Positions 1 through 11,883 of a DNA stretch of 64,000 nucleotides are shown in pieces; the stretch's first letter is position 1; each line of letters starts with the position of its first letter. Origin of the DNA: Loripinus fragilis. Lineage: Eukaryota > Mollusca > Bivalvia > Lucinida > Lucinidae. The position numbers were made by a program, and so were the translations under genes. The notes beneath the pieces are model-generated. The model saw only the letters and a list, made by a program, of their open reading frames with translations, searched no databases and was not told where the DNA came from. Location: the NCBI GenBank assembly GCA_964019695.1, contig OZ026518.1:84563950-84627949 (forward strand), given 5' to 3'.

Positions 1-319
1 GGGAAAAATATACAGAACATATGGTTATTTCTTTGTCTAGAGTGACAGATACCGCAGTTGCCTGCAGTTTTGTTTGTAAATCAATGTTTCTTTGTGGGAA
101 AGATGATTTCACAAACACCGAAGCACCACTAGAGGGCCTCATACATTCAATATGAACATAGTTATAACCTTTTAACCAGATGTTATCATCTGGTTTAAGA
201 TACGTCTCTTGAAAACAAAATACAGATGGATTGTATTCAGATATCAATAGAAATGCTTCATTATAATTAGGTTTTAAACCTAGACAATTCCATTGTATGA
301 TTTTATGTTTAAAATTCAT
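1..319 (-). CDS. LINE ORF2 N-terminus, jockey-like AP endonuclease (runs off window edge)
   Basis: Reading the minus strand from the ATG at 319, the frame stays open for 106 codons to the window edge. The translation starts with IIQWNCLGLKPNYNEA, continues with NPSVFCFQETYLKP and then SSGASVFVKSSFP. This is the N-terminal pattern of the apurinic/apyrimidinic endonuclease domain of jockey-group non-LTR retrotransposons: QWNC..GL, the CLQET-type catalytic glutamate, and GG.A.FV. In such elements the enzyme nicks target DNA for target-primed reverse transcription. The decayed ORF1 of the same element lies just upstream on the same strand. The reverse transcriptase would lie beyond the window. 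The reading frame is intact, but the element as a whole is broken. Confidence 0.8.
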   Translation of the reverse strand, partial: MNFKHKIIQWNCLGLKPNYNEAFLLISEYNPSVFCFQETYLKPDDNIWLKGYNYVHIECMRPSSGASVFVKSSFPQRNIDLQTKLQATAVSVTLDKEITICSVYFS

Positions 320-329
320 ACTTGAAAAT

Positions 330-2198
330 AATAGGGGTACTAATATAATTTTTAGATTGAAGCCTTCCATTGTTTAAGTTATTGATAATCGTGAAAGTGT
401 GCCTTTAGGGAGGTGATCACTGGAGGAAAAGTCTGTGAAAACAACAGAATCATCCTCCATGTCATCTTCCTCATCGTCCATTCTAAACACAGAAAATGGA
501 TTTTTCTGAGCTTGTTCTGCTTTTTTGCTTCTTCTATTTTTTTTTTCTTTTTCTTTAGATATTGTTGTCGTCTTTCTACTTTTTGTTGGTTTTTGAGTTT
601 CTCTTTCTCTTTTTTTCTTCTTTTCCTATTCTTTCCTCATCATTTCCAAGGTTGCTGGTTTAAGAGCTGGACCTGGAAGCGAAGAGGAAGTACTTTTTCC
701 TTTGGGTTTTCCTTTCTGGGTATCTTGTGTTTGTGTGGATGTTTTTATTCTTTTGTATACTCTGTGATGATGTCTTCTGTTTGTGCTGATTTATTGCAAG
801 TGCCTGGTTTCACAGCACTAGCGTATGTCCTAGCTTGGTAAAATTGTTCAAATTGCTTACAAGCTTCTGGAAATGACCAGTTGTTTTCGCATTTTATGTT
901 AAAGATTTTTCTCTCTTCCTCCCATTGCCGTCATTATTTAGAGTTAGCTGAATGATCACCTTAGCAGTTGACACACTTGGCAGGTCTTTGACACTGACCA
1001 GGTTGGCAATGTTCAGGCATACAGCAGTTGACGCATATTGATTATCTGCCACACTTATTTTCATGGTGGCCAAACACTTGACAGTTTAACATCTAAGTGG
1101 ATTCGCGATACAAACATCAATTTTGCCAGAATAAAGCCTATTTTGACAATTGCTGGCAGAACTGGTGAGTCAAAAGTAAAAACAAATGTGTTGGTTGGTT
1201 TGATTACTCCATCACGGTGAACATTTATTCTACGTACACCGGTAACACCTTGTTTACCTATGAACTCAAGAATATATTCGCAGCTCTGCTTGCTTAAGGC
1301 AGGGCAACGAACAATACAAGAATTTATGGGGAGTAACAGTACATTTCAATCATTTTCAGAAGATTTGCTTCATTGGATTGTTTAGTAGACTGTATAAGTA
1401 GGTCATCAGATCGTAAGTTTTTGGTGCTCTTAGGCTCACCATCTTGTCCTACCAAGGGTTGCGATTGTCTAATCTAACCCTTGGCCTCACAGCTTTGATT
1501 TTCTCCGATTGAATACGTCATAAGCCGAAAATAGTAACAATTAATATGATCAATCACAAAGCGGTGCGAAAATCGATAAACGCCAGCCCACCAGATAAGA
1601 CGGCGTTATTAATTTACATTCAGGTTTCTTATTTAACGACTAAAATGTACGTTTAATGTGCTCAAAAGAACTGTCACATTAAGATGGTTAATTTGAGCAC
1701 CAATAACATAATTTTGAACTTAATTATAGAAGAAAAATAAATAATTTTACGACCAACATCTTTGACTATCTGGACTTATGGAGACTTAGCAGACGGTGAA
1801 CATTAGATACCGATAAACTGCTACATTTAATCTGATTGGCAGGAAGGGATTATCGAAAAAATCCTTCCTGGCGTTTTCATTGGTCGATAAGTCTGCGCTA
1901 ATAATAAATTTTGAGGGTCGTGAGGCGAAGGGTTTGTCGAAAGGTAGATACGACGAAACCTTCGCTGGTGAAGATGAGGCTCACCTGCTTTACTCATAAT
2001 TGTTTTTTCTATCAGAAAAGGAGAAAGAAGAGAAATATCCTTTCCTTTTACTTCTGAATGAATTATAAGAAATCTTGGTACATAAGGTCTATTGGTGGTA
2101 CAGAAGACTTAGATTGAGATTTAGAAGCTGTTAATGATTCATCAGATTCTATGTCTGAAATCGGTGCGTGGCGTTTTTTTTTTAGATTTTGAACTCAT
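330..2198 (-). pseudogene. Decayed LINE ORF1 (gag-like, zinc knuckles)
   Basis: The minus strand from an ATG at 2198 begins MSSKSKKKRHAPISDIESDE and meets stops after about 44 codons. It resumes beyond an inserted element (1440-1976). There, patches read NLRSDDLLIQSTKQSNEAN, then INVHRDGVIKPTNTFVFTF, then CCHC-like knuckles (C-QVFGHHENK-C, C-VNC) at about 930-1075. A charged K/E/R-rich tail follows. This order (RRM-like region, CCHC knuckles, charged tail, then ORF2) is that of the nucleic-acid-binding ORF1 of jockey/I-type LINEs. Several frameshifts and stops make it non-functional. The apparent + strand 142-codon frame at 413-841 is antisense to this ORF. Confidence 0.7.
1440..1976. mobile_element. 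537-bp TIR element inserted in the LINE, 8-bp target duplication
   Basis: The element starts CATCTTGTCCTACCAAGG and ends with a sequence whose complement is CATCTTCACCAGCGAAGG, an imperfect terminal inverted repeat of about 18 bp. It is flanked by direct repeats AGGCTCAC (1432-1439 and 1977-1984). The 8-bp duplication fits a hAT-like or P-like cut-and-paste element, but the family is not established. There is no transposase frame. The two ends of this element reappear fused as a 75-bp copy at 58771-58845. Confidence 0.75.
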
Positions 2199-2299
2199 GT
2201 GTGTTTGGTCTTAAGATTCAGCCTCCATGCTCCCCACCCACCGTGAAGTCCAACAAGGGAGCACTTTAATGGAGTGGATTTCTGACCTCCATTGCTAAG

Positions 2300-3476
2300 G
2301 ATACATAGAAGTTATACTTGCACAAATAAAATCTGCACAATTGACCCGTTAAACCACTGCCTTCCATGAATATTTTATAAAAGAAAGAATGTATAAGATA
2401 ATGGACACGTTGTTGGCATCATAACGATACTATATAATGAAGATGTAAGAAATATTTTTTTTTACGTTTTCAGCTTCCTGGGGCTCAGCATGACAAGACC
2501 GATTAGAAACACTGGGCCGTGTTTCCCCTCAGTCTACCCCGTCTAAGAGGCTAAAGAGACGTGTTGGGTCATACAGAATTTTATACGCCCAAATTTTGCA
2601 TGCTCCAATTCTCCAGACCATCCCCTTCGAGTTACTGAGAAAGCCACCCACAGTGAACAGGTGGGACCCTACTCTTGGCACTCCCAGAGGGGACAAGTAT
2701 TACACTCAATAGCGTCCCCTGTGTGAAGTGTGCCCCAGAGACCACGGCAAGGTAGTAGAGTCGCTCCTGGGTGTTAAGCTATGTGTTTCTGTAGAAACAA
2801 AAAAGGATAACCTGAGAAAGATGATTGTTTGTTGGTGCCATTTTACCCCAGCTTTCTAAAGATTACGTGGTAGTTTGTTTTTATATACTACTATATGATT
2901 TTCTTGCAAAACGTGTTTTGAACTAGTTGCCTGCTTGGTTCACATTTATGGTTAATATCTTATATAGCTTGGTCAATGCTCACAGGGCTTTAGCTGTGTC
3001 ACAGTATATTAATAAGTGTTTCTTAATGCTAGCTGTTAATGATGCTTTAAGAATTTGGTTACAGATTCTTTATTTGACAAGGTTTGATACTCCTACATGT
3101 ACCAAAGGGTGATTGAAAATGGTAAATTTAGACAATTGTTGATCCATATTTTGTTAAAAGGCGTACAATCAGCGTTTTATTTTAGTTTATACATTTCAGC
3201 TATCCAAGCATACACCGGTTACACAAAAGAAGCAAAGGGGACAAAATATAGTATTTTCACATTTCTAAGTTATATCAAACAAAACATGCTTGGAAACGAA
3301 CGAACAAATTATAAAATTGGTATCTGAAGCTTAAATTGTTTTTTTAAGATAATATAATATAAATTATAATGTTTTCATTTGTTGGATGATACGGATTCTT
3401 TATGAAAGGTCACAAATTCTTTATAAGCCTAATATGTGTTACAGATTCTTTATGAAAGTTGTACATTTTCTTTCTG
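2300..3476. other. Non-coding stretch, no gene recognised
   Basis: Frames of 60-76 codons at 2927-3327 show no recognisable domain, no splice context and AT-driven composition. The phrase ACAGATTCTTTATGAA recurs in variants at about 3062, 3388, 3440 and 3521, which suggests a small degraded tandem repeat. Confidence 0.4.

Positions 3477-3507
<31 letters not shown>
3477..3507. repeat. Poly-A tract of 31 nt
   Basis: There is an uninterrupted run of 31 A followed by CAACAACAAAC. It is probably the tail of a retroposed sequence on the + strand, or simple slippage. It lies between two copies of ACAGATTCTTTATGAA. Confidence 0.9.
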
Positions 3508-3508
<1 letters not shown>

Positions 3509-3549
3509 AACAACAAACAAACAGATTCTTTATGAACCAAATGCACTCG

Positions 3550-3722
3550 TCCTAGTCAGCAATTTTTCAGTCATGTCAGGAAGTTTTCTTGTCTTCCTGG
3601 GTTAAACCAGTAGAAAGGGGAGGATAAAGTGTCTTGCTCAAGGATACAATACAGTGTCTGGTCAGTCTTTAACCAAGGACATCTAGATTCCAAGTTTATC
3701 ACTCTACTACTGAGCTCCCCAT
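3550..3722 (-). mobile_element. tRNA-derived SINE, family 1, minus orientation, diverged
   Basis: Read on the minus strand, this shows a tRNA-like head (GGGGAGCTCAGTAGTAGAG, with a box B-like region). A body follows that contains CCTTGAGCAAG and TGGTTTAACCCAGGAAGAC. The same body occurs at 18394-18575, 23955-24145 and 44423-44605, which defines a dispersed tRNA-derived SINE family. Confidence 0.6.
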
Positions 3723-4014
3723 GGATATTAGCCAATCATTGACATAGCAAATATCTTAAGCCCTTGAGCCTTGTGTTGACCATTACAGAAGCGTAATTAG
3801 GTTACAACCCAAGTTTGCGAATAATTAGCCCATCCTCTTAAGGTTAAATTAGATTTATCATTTTATTGAATATTATTTAATCGAAACTGACAATGATTCA
3901 AAGGCCCATCAAAAAATAAAGTGTTTTGTAATGCAGTACTTAATGCCCTTGCTAGAATTGCAATCATCTCGTTGAGGTTCTTTACTTTGGCTGTGTTTTA
4001 ATGCCATGTGGCTG

Positions 4015-4246
4015 TACTGTCCTGCAAGCCAAGAGTGACAGCGACGTCGTGTTTTGTTTACAATGATAAGTAAAACGTTAACTTGTACACTCCACTTAGC
4101 TAATGCGAATAGATAGATAACTTGTGTATTAATCCTATTCGCAACTTGTGTAGGATTAATACACAAGTGATCTATCGATCCTAAGTCCCCGATAACTTTG
4201 TAGACAAAACATGACGTCACTGTCACTCATGGCTGACAGGACAGTA
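4015..4246. mobile_element. Palindromic MITE, family D, copy 1
   Basis: The TIRs are TACTGTCCTGCAAGCCAAGA and the complement of TCATGGCTGACAGGACAGTA, with TA at both borders. That suggests a TA target site as in Tc1/mariner-type elements. The whole 232 bp folds on itself: the centre holds a second palindrome around ATTAATCCTA. Other copies are at 34096-34306 and 48788-49017, and a solo end lies at 35335-35365. Confidence 0.8.
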
Positions 4247-4465
4247 AGTCTTCTGTGTCTCTTCCTTGCAGTGATGTGGGCTGGTCTGTGGTCTGTGTTT
4301 TTTTATATATATTTTGCAGATACCTTTCTCTAAGATCTTTATGAAATGTAATTGTAAAACGTCTGATGGAGTGAAATTTGTACTTAAGTTTGGTGCCAGC
4401 GGATTTGTTTACATCTGTGGACTAAACTAATCCACACCTTGATTGGTCTCCCTTAAATAGCTTGT

Positions 4466-4673
4466 TCACCATCGCGTCAGCGATGGTGATATACGTTAGT
4501 AAACTTCCATTGGGCGCGTGTTCGATTCGGGCCTGTTCCATTAGCAAGTTGCGGAAATGGATTGGGTGTTAACTCCCCAGCAGCAGTGTCTTTTACTGTT
4601 CTTTCTCAGACTCACGTCGACCGAGCTACTTCCTAAATTCCACCATTGCGTGAGCGATGTTGATATACTTTGG
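4466..4673. repeat. Repeated short hairpin CACCATCGCGTCAGCGATGGTG
   Basis: A hairpin with arms CACCATCGC/GCGATGGTG followed by ATATAC at 4466-4495 recurs in diverged form at 4640-4673. The spacing and shared downstream ATATAC suggest two copies of one small palindromic repeat. Confidence 0.5.
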
Positions 4674-4699
4674 ATACTGGATTGCTTCTAAAAGCGAAA

Positions 4700-5945
4700 A
4701 TACCTATAAGAGACCTTACCACTGAGCTAGAATCCCGATCAAACATGGGCTCTTCGGATTAGACTAAATGTGACGAAATAACTAAATGTAGATGGGTCAG
4801 TTTCAATATGCCCCCCTAGGCATTATTTGCATTGACTTCGATTGAGGAATACGGTTGAATGACCTAATACATACTGCTTGGGAGGGGGCTAACTCTACTA
4901 TTATTCAGTGTGTTCATGAGCAGAGTCTTACTGGAATATGCATATTTTCTGTCTTTTATTTGCTTCCAATGGATCACCTATGTACAAACCATTAACTAAA
5001 ACAAAAATTACTCAGAGCTTTAAGCACATGAAACACTGAAAAGAGTGGCTTCAGCAAATGCAATATTAAAATACTATAAAAGTTCTTCTTTTTTAACTGT
5101 AAAACGCCATGCGATGGTTCTAAGTTTTTTTTAAAAAAAAGCTAACCTTGTAGCATATTAAGACAGGTAAAGCACCTTAGTATTGCATACACACCATTGT
5201 CTTGCGCAGGCGCGATACTAAATAATCGACCTGTCTGCTATGGGACATCACGACTGAAAAATCGGGTTTGTGCTGTTACCCGGTACGCATTACTCAAAAC
5301 ACCTACGTTAAAAAGTAACAAGCGTTAAATGCCTTTAGATAATCCTCAAATGGAGATATCTAGTCATTTTGGGTAGCCAAATTATAACAATGATAGGTAT
5401 AACGGTATTCAGCCATAGACTGATCATATTGTATGCACTAAAACATTTTTGAAAACATTCTCCGCATGGCATTTTCAAAGAAACCGTTTCAGTGACACGT
5501 GATGACGCGCTTGATAAACAATATTGAATCAGCCAATCGGGCAATCACATGACTCTGTGACGCATTTGGTAAACAAATATGTCACATGTAACCACAGTGC
5601 TCATATCAGACAGGTCAGTATTTGATGAAATGCTTCCGGCCGATGACAATGGCATACACACTGGCGAAATGAGTGACGTAGTATTGGAAAATACCCGAGA
5701 CATAAAGTGAATTTTTAAAACAACCTGTTTTGATAAGTTTATTTTCTTCTGGACGTTTATATATTTTTCTTTTACTAAATTATCAAATTAAAGCAACTGA
5801 AAAATTACTGCAGTTTGTGATGAAAAGTCATTCTTGAGCATGCGCAGTCGCATGAGTAGGATTCTCTACTTGAAATTAAATACATGATACCGATCGTAAG
5901 GTTGCAGTCCACAGGAAAATTTTAAATATTAAGGGGTAGGGCTGT
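4700..5945. other. Non-coding stretch, nothing recognised
   Basis: Only short AT-rich frames are present and I recognise no repeat family. The frame at 5335-5544 has no domain signature. Confidence 0.4.
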
Positions 5946-5950
5946 ATGGT

Positions 5951-6070
5951 AGACTTATAAAGTCTGATGAGATGATCTTTTTGTGCACATATTGATCTAT
6001 TTCACTAAATATTGATATTACTCTCAAATACTTTTTTCTCTTCTGCTATCTCATCAGACTTATAGACTCT
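5951..6070. repeat. Short inverted repeat (23-bp arms)
   Basis: The segment 5951-5973 is the near-perfect inverse of 6048-6070, with a core of TCTGATGAGAT/ATCTCATCAGA. The 74-bp spacer is AT-rich. This is probably a small MITE remnant. Confidence 0.55.
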
Positions 6071-7359
6071 GCCATTGGTTATGTAAGAAATTTTTTATTG
6101 CCCATTTGTATAACAGTACACTAATACTACAGCAATCAACTACTAATAGAAACTGTCCAATTCTTGACCTCAAGACAAAATTAATGACCCCAGTAGAATT
6201 TCCTGCAGATGTCAGACAGGTGAATAGTAAAAGAGTTTGAGAAATTATTTTCATTTTAGGTTGAGCTTCATAATTGTGTACTATTGGTGTTAATCTGGAA
6301 TTAAACAGTTGAACAGACAGAAACTGTGCCAATTCCAGTCAGCAGACGACAACAAAAGCATGCAAAAGTACTAATTTGAAAACATTGTATATCCAGATCA
6401 GGTGGCATGACCCATACTGTTTTCAACTGTGATTCTCAAGAACTGCTAATATAAATAAATTAAATCATTCAGTTAAAAAGTTCAGTAGAGAATTGGTTGG
6501 ATTAAGCATACTGTATAAGATATCCAACATGGCAAGGATTGAGACTATATTTTGATCTGTTTAACTTTGTGTGCACAGTAAACACGCTTAGGGATGTCAG
6601 TTACAACGCAAGGTGGTTCTGGACGACAATTCGTTACGGACCCATGACGACTGCTTACCTGTGCTGGACGACAGGTAACGGGTTTAAGATGACAGATTTA
6701 GGGTTTTGGACGACAGTGGAAAGGGGCAACACACACAGACGTCGCCGAAAATGATAATATAGTGTGTTTGGCTATTTTAAAAAAATTCCTGTCATATTAG
6801 TGTTTGTAAGTTTGACATTAGAAGTGCAAACACCATAGCTATTTATAGTTAAATTGTAAAACTCTGGTGTGGTAAAGAAACTTCAGAAATGTTGAATTTG
6901 TTATTAAATACTTGCGTTCTCATCATGAAATAAGCATAAATGGTCAGTCAATAGATGTCACATGATTTTTCAGTCAATTTTAACCTGTCCTTCTTAAAGA
7001 TAAACTGAAAACCTCAAAATTTCATTTTTCTGATGTTACTGGTTAGAGACGACTGTGTAACAGGCAATAGACGACGTCAGTTTTTCTGTAACAGGTGTGA
7101 GACGACATTTGTCTTTCTTTCATGAACACTTTCAGAGTAGATGTAAATACTGCTCTGAAGCCTATTCAACGCCTGAAGAAGTAGTTCAGCATTGTGCGAC
7201 CTCCCATCGAATGTGCATACCAAGCACCAGGTAATCAGAACATTTTAAAGGTTAATACCATATATGGGATTGGTGGCATTTTAGTCTTCTGGTTCCAGAG
7301 AATATTCAAATGGGGTTTTACTTATTTGGGCATGGCGGCATCTTGGTCACAAGACCAAG

Positions 7360-7700
7360 AAGTTAGTGAGTATGATCAGGAAATACAACAATTATAAACT
7401 CCAGACCAACCCACTACATCATGAGGAAAAGCCACTGAGCATTTACAGTAACAAGATATCCGTCAGGCAATAAAAGCAAAGCTACCAGCTCTCTCTTCCT
7501 CTTCAAGATGACTGCAAAACTAGGAAGGGCGCAAAGTAATGCATACCAAAACAAAGACAAACACAGAACCCCCATAATGAGAAGTACATTCAACAATAGG
7601 TCAACAACAAGAGAGTCACCGCCTCAGAACGAACAGTAGCCTAAGCAATGGGGGTGGGGGCTTAAATGCATTTTAAGATCATTCGAATAATTTTCGTCCC
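7360..7700 (-). mobile_element. Penelope-like family B, 3' untranslated tail
   Basis: The minus-strand 3' tail begins GTGAGTATGATCAGGAAATA and continues through a CTCTCTTCCTCTTCAAGATG stretch and a GGCGGTGA-type stretch. The same tail sits directly behind reverse-transcriptase remnants at 38580-38975 and 41395-41812, which identifies it as the 3' end of family B. This copy is 5'-truncated. Confidence 0.65.
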
Positions 7701-8567
7701 TCCATCCTAAGGAGTCTCCATATGAAATTCGATTGACATTGTGTTTCAAAGGAGATGTTTGAAAATGTTGACGAACAGACAGATGGACGGAGGCTGGAGT
7801 CATTTGTAAACTATTAGCTCACCTCGGATCCTTCAGCTTTGGTACGCTTAAAACGTTATTTTATTCGACCATGTATGATATGTGACTTGCACTTTGTCAG
7901 ACCTGGAGCTTATTATGGGCAATTGCGGCTAATACTTCCCACATTAAATTTTTTTATAATTGTTTGCATACAGTTTGTTTTATGTATGAACTGTCAATTT
8001 ATGATATAAAAAGGATATGTCACCAAACACAATTTTTCATAATCTCACATGGAAGTTTTCAGCATTTTACAAATTTTCTGAAAAAAAATCCAAGTCCTTA
8101 ATATTAAGCTAAAATATTTGTAATCGCCATCCAGCTTCTTTATTTTAATTTTAATTATTGCTCATGACCTCAAGCTTTCTAGAAAACGTGAAAATGTATT
8201 TGTTTTCCCAAGCCATGTCAAGATACTGCATGATATATTTTAATTATTCCCCCATAAAACGATTTCGATTTTTGGAGTAAATTATAAATAAAAAAATCTG
8301 ACATTAAAAATCTTTTTTTTGGTTATTATTTCATGGACTATTATTTGACATTTTTTAAAAAAAGAAAAAAAATGGGGTCACCAGACTAATTATCTTGCAG
8401 GAGGGCCAAAGCTATCCCCACCCCCATAAATTTTGAGGATAACTCAATTTAAAAATTTAAGGAGTGTAATTTTTGTCATTTATATAATTCCATATTTCTT
8501 GTATGAAGTAATCTTGCATTACAAGAGGAAAAAAGAAAAAGAAAAAAAAAAACAATTTGTTATAAGT

Positions 8568-8642
8568 GCCCACCCTGGAATCGACCCTAATCCGCTGGTT
8601 CCAAAGTCTGACACGCTAAGCACAAGGCCACGATGTCAAGTT
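8568..8642 (-). mobile_element. tRNA-like SINE head, family 2, minus orientation
   Basis: The complement reads as a tRNA-like unit: a box A-like GTGGCCTTGTGCTTAGCG, an anticodon-arm region, then box B GGGTCGATTCCA. An A-rich stretch (complement strand T-rich) follows at 8525-8560. Similar heads next to A-rich tracts occur at 26540-26625 and 36640-36725. It is too imperfect for a functional tRNA. Confidence 0.5.
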
Positions 8643-9428
8643 GTGCGCGTCTCGAAATAACAGTACATAATCTGAATATTGGACATATTTGTATTCTCAT
8701 ACAGGGTAAATGATATTTCACCCTCTGTCAAAACAGAAGATTCTTCGGTGTAAGATATATTTAATAAATCCATCACTGTCGTCTCCACCTGCTACACTGT
8801 CGACAATAACCTGTAACAAAATATTTGCAGTCGTTACACATCTGTAACATGGAAAAATGACTGCAGTACATTCGTTCTGGTTTTAAAAACGCGTTCGTCT
8901 AAAGTAAGCAGATTTATAAGAAAATTCTTACTTGGTCTATGCGATGGACAATGCAATGTCTAATCACATCAGGTCATAAATTGTTCAAAGTACACGAAAG
9001 TGAAAGTACTAAATAAGGATATGAGGACAAGTGTAGTAGTAATATACAGTTTCAAGAATAATAATGTATCATATACGCGTTAACTGGATACAGTTGCCAT
9101 GCTCTACAGGATTGATTAAGTTTAGATAAGGGTCGTGGACAAATACACAAAGCAAAATAAGATGCTTGCGGTTTATTGTGTCTTAAGTCTCCCGAAAACG
9201 TTACACATTCAATAGCACAAACCTATATTTAGAAATATTTCGTCAGGAACCCGTAACGTCCTGTCGTCCAGAACCACCTTGCGTTGTAACTGACATCCCT
9301 AAGCGTGAGTAAAGGGTCTCAAGACTGTGCAGATATACAAGCTAACTTGAGCCTTAACTGATCACAAATGAGTTTTCTACCCCTAAAATCAAATTCTAGT
9401 TAAATGGGTTGGTCAGAAGACTTTTGAA

Positions 9429-9491
9429 AACAGATTAGACCTTGATCAGGCAGCTCCTCAATCGCTGCCTGACCCGGGTCTACTCTGTTTC
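9429..9491. repeat. Mini-hairpin repeat, family H (copy)
   Basis: AACAGATTAGACCTTGATCA then a GGCAGC/GCTGCC stem and the complementary GACCCGGGTCTACTCTGTTT. It is one of about a dozen dispersed 60-70 bp palindromes of the same design. Confidence 0.7.
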
Positions 9492-9499
9492 CTTATGGA

Positions 9500-10507
9500 A
9501 GTACGAATAATTATATATGATTCTACCCTATTGAGCCTGACAAGTAAGTGCTTTGTTCCATCTACGACCGTGAAAGTTTATATATATAATTATTCAGAGT
9601 GGGTGGAGCTTAGCCTGAATATTCATGAGGGAAAGGGTTAAGACTGCAAATTTTGTGGTGCACGCTGACTCGCTAATGGATACACCATCTCGTACTTATC
9701 GGTACATAAGGGGCTGCTTGTTAAAATTGTAATAAAATAAAGTATTTTTTCTGAAGAATGTTACATGTATTATCTTAGTAAACAGTGCAGATCTTGATGA
9801 AATGCTGCTTTAGAGATATTAGTTCATCTTTTTCTTCGCTGTTAGCAAAAGTACCTACTACCAGTATCCAGAATGAAAAGTTTCGAGTAAAAAGTGTTTC
9901 TCATGAACAGCCGGATTCATCAAAGGACGTGTAACGGTTTTGCATTACAAATGGCCCACTTTTACAGTCAAAAATTGATTGTAAAGAAATCCCTCCAAAA
10001 TATTACCAAATGATACATAAGAGTCTCTAGTTTAATGTCCACAATTTATTTTCTTCATTAAAATGTATTTTATGATAAATTTTGGGGTTAAATGCATGCC
10101 CTGTCAACCACACTTGACACAAAGTCTATGGTAAAACCAAACACCCTCCTGTACTTCATGACTCAATTACATACATGTCCACATGCGGAACCGGATAAAA
10201 CTATTTCTCATTTTATTGTGTATATACTATTACACCATAAAATGGTAACTCTGAGTCGGTTCCCCATGCGGCAAATACCGTAAAAAGACTTTTTCCGTAA
10301 ATTTTATCCTGAAATGTACTATTCAATTCATACTTATCAAAGCACTGAGAGTACTAAAATCACTGGAGAGACGTAAGATTCCCGTCCAAAAATGGAATAC
10401 AATGTACATATTAGCAAGCTCGTATCAATACTATTTCTTACAAACAGTCTTTGGATATATTACGTTTGAAAAGCAAATACAACAACATTTCAGTAAATGC
10501 GAGACTT

Positions 10508-10545
<38 letters not shown>

Positions 10546-11640
10546 AGGGGAGAGATAAGGTGCAAGGAGAGAGTTTGATGTGCCCCCTTCTTTACCTGAT
10601 ACATATATTTCCGGAGGCAGTTCTTTGGTACAATCTGCTTTTAAAAAGACAGCTCACCGCCACTTTTGTTTTGACATGGCCCATTGCTTTGAATTAAGAT
10701 TGTCAAAAATGGCAAATTATGTGATCATTCTTTGGAAAAAATAATCAATTATTGGTATTCTCAAATTACATGGCAGACACTGTTTAATATGGCCATATAG
10801 AGTAGTTAGGAATGAAAAGTATATAACATTAGATGACGTTGTCTCCCCTCTCACTTAAAGGAGTTATGTGACGCTGGTGCTCTTTGAATTAAGGTCAATA
10901 CTACCCAATTCTAGTCATTCATTAAGGTCTTTCCAATGAATTATCTGTGCCAGTTTGGTCAAAATCTGGTCATTGGTTAGGAAGATAGAGTACAGGCAAG
11001 CCTTTTTTATATATGTCCCTAGTGACCTTGTAAATAAGGTCGAGGTCACCAAAATGTTATAATTCGTTTTGGCTGTCCCAGATAAGTATCTGTGCAAGTT
11101 TCGATGACATTCATCTAGCGGTTCATAAGGTAGAGCAAAAAACTACTTCACAGCACAGATATCAGAATCATTTGATATGATTCCAAAATTTTGAAAGAAC
11201 TGTGTCAGTTTAATGGTAATATTATTTAAGTGAGGTTATTTGAACAAATTGGAGCTGGTGTGATGTATACAAATGCACACTCTCAACATATATTGTAACT
11301 GACCCTCAAAGCTAACACCTATCTATGTTTTTTGAAGTTCGTAACTTTTTATGTACATATATGATGTATATAGGTGGTGCAGATATTGTCGCAAATAAAC
11401 CAATGTAATTCTTTGATTTGGTTTCGTTCTTTTCATTTCATTGTTATTTATGCAAGAAAGCAAGTTAAAAAAAGCCAATGGCCTGAATGCGAACGCCACA
11501 AGCATTTTATTCATAAAGAGTGTAATGCGCTTTTCATGCTTACATGCGCACAATATCTGTGCTAGACTGTTTGTTTCTCAATGAATATCGCTCTCGTAAA
11601 GTGTTTGCTACAATAATGCAGTATATATACAACAACCACT
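9500..11640. other. Non-coding stretch with only simple sequence
   Basis: No domain-bearing frame is visible. The region includes a (GA)n run at 10512-10542. A diverged segment at about 10910-11110 (TTTGGTCAAAATCTGGTCAT) resembles the repeat found at 49780-49810. Confidence 0.4.
10512..10542. repeat. GA dinucleotide microsatellite
   Basis: There are about 15 perfect GA units. The apparent RERERERE peptide from this stretch is a by-product of the repeat. Confidence 0.95.
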
Positions 11641-11649
11641 TATCTGCAG

Positions 11650-11883
11650 ATGGTAAATAGTCCCTGGTACCAACAAACACATATATTAAATATTCAAGGA
11701 TCGAAATACTCTATTTTAGATGTTCATTCACCTTTATCAAAACACAATGTAGGTTGTTCAAACGGTTCCGAAATCCCTGCTTTGACGGAAGTTGTCACCC
11801 TTGAAATAGATATCTGCACCACAAATGCTTGCAACATGACTAAGTGTTTTAATGCTCGACGTCATTGCTCTACGTTACAGTGA
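11650..11883 (+). CDS. Unassigned ORF, possible cysteine-bearing exon
   Basis: A 77-codon frame follows CTTATCTGCAG, which resembles a splice acceptor with a poor pyrimidine tract. The C-terminal part reads ICTTNACNMTKC and ends RRHCSTLQ. Four closely spaced cysteines with an ACN motif faintly recall the end of Ly6/three-finger domains. No signal peptide, partner exon or wider similarity is recognised. It may be chance. Confidence 0.2.
   Translation: MVNSPWYQQTHILNIQGSKYSILDVHSPLSKHNVGCSNGSEIPALTEVVTLEIDICTTNACNMTKCFNARRHCSTLQ

Larger units (their letters stand above)
6583..9307. mobile_element. 2.7-kb non-autonomous DNA element with ~65-bp TIRs and 6-bp target duplication
   Basis: The left end CACGCTTAGGGATGTCAGTT (continuing for about 46 identical bases, then diverged) is repeated inverted at 9240-9307. 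Direct repeats AGTAAA flank it (6577-6582 and 9308-9313). The motif GGACGACA recurs in the subterminal parts. The interior carries no transposase. It contains a family B retroelement tail (7360-7700) and a tRNA-like SINE (8568-8642). The superfamily is unassigned; a 6-bp duplication is unusual among common cut-and-paste families. Confidence 0.75.

Noticed and set aside
413..841. 142-codon + strand ORF rich in F and S
   Set aside because: It is antisense to the charged tail of the decayed LINE ORF1. The F/S richness is the complement of K/E/R codons.
10497..10697. ORF with RERERERE
   Set aside because: Translation of a GA microsatellite.
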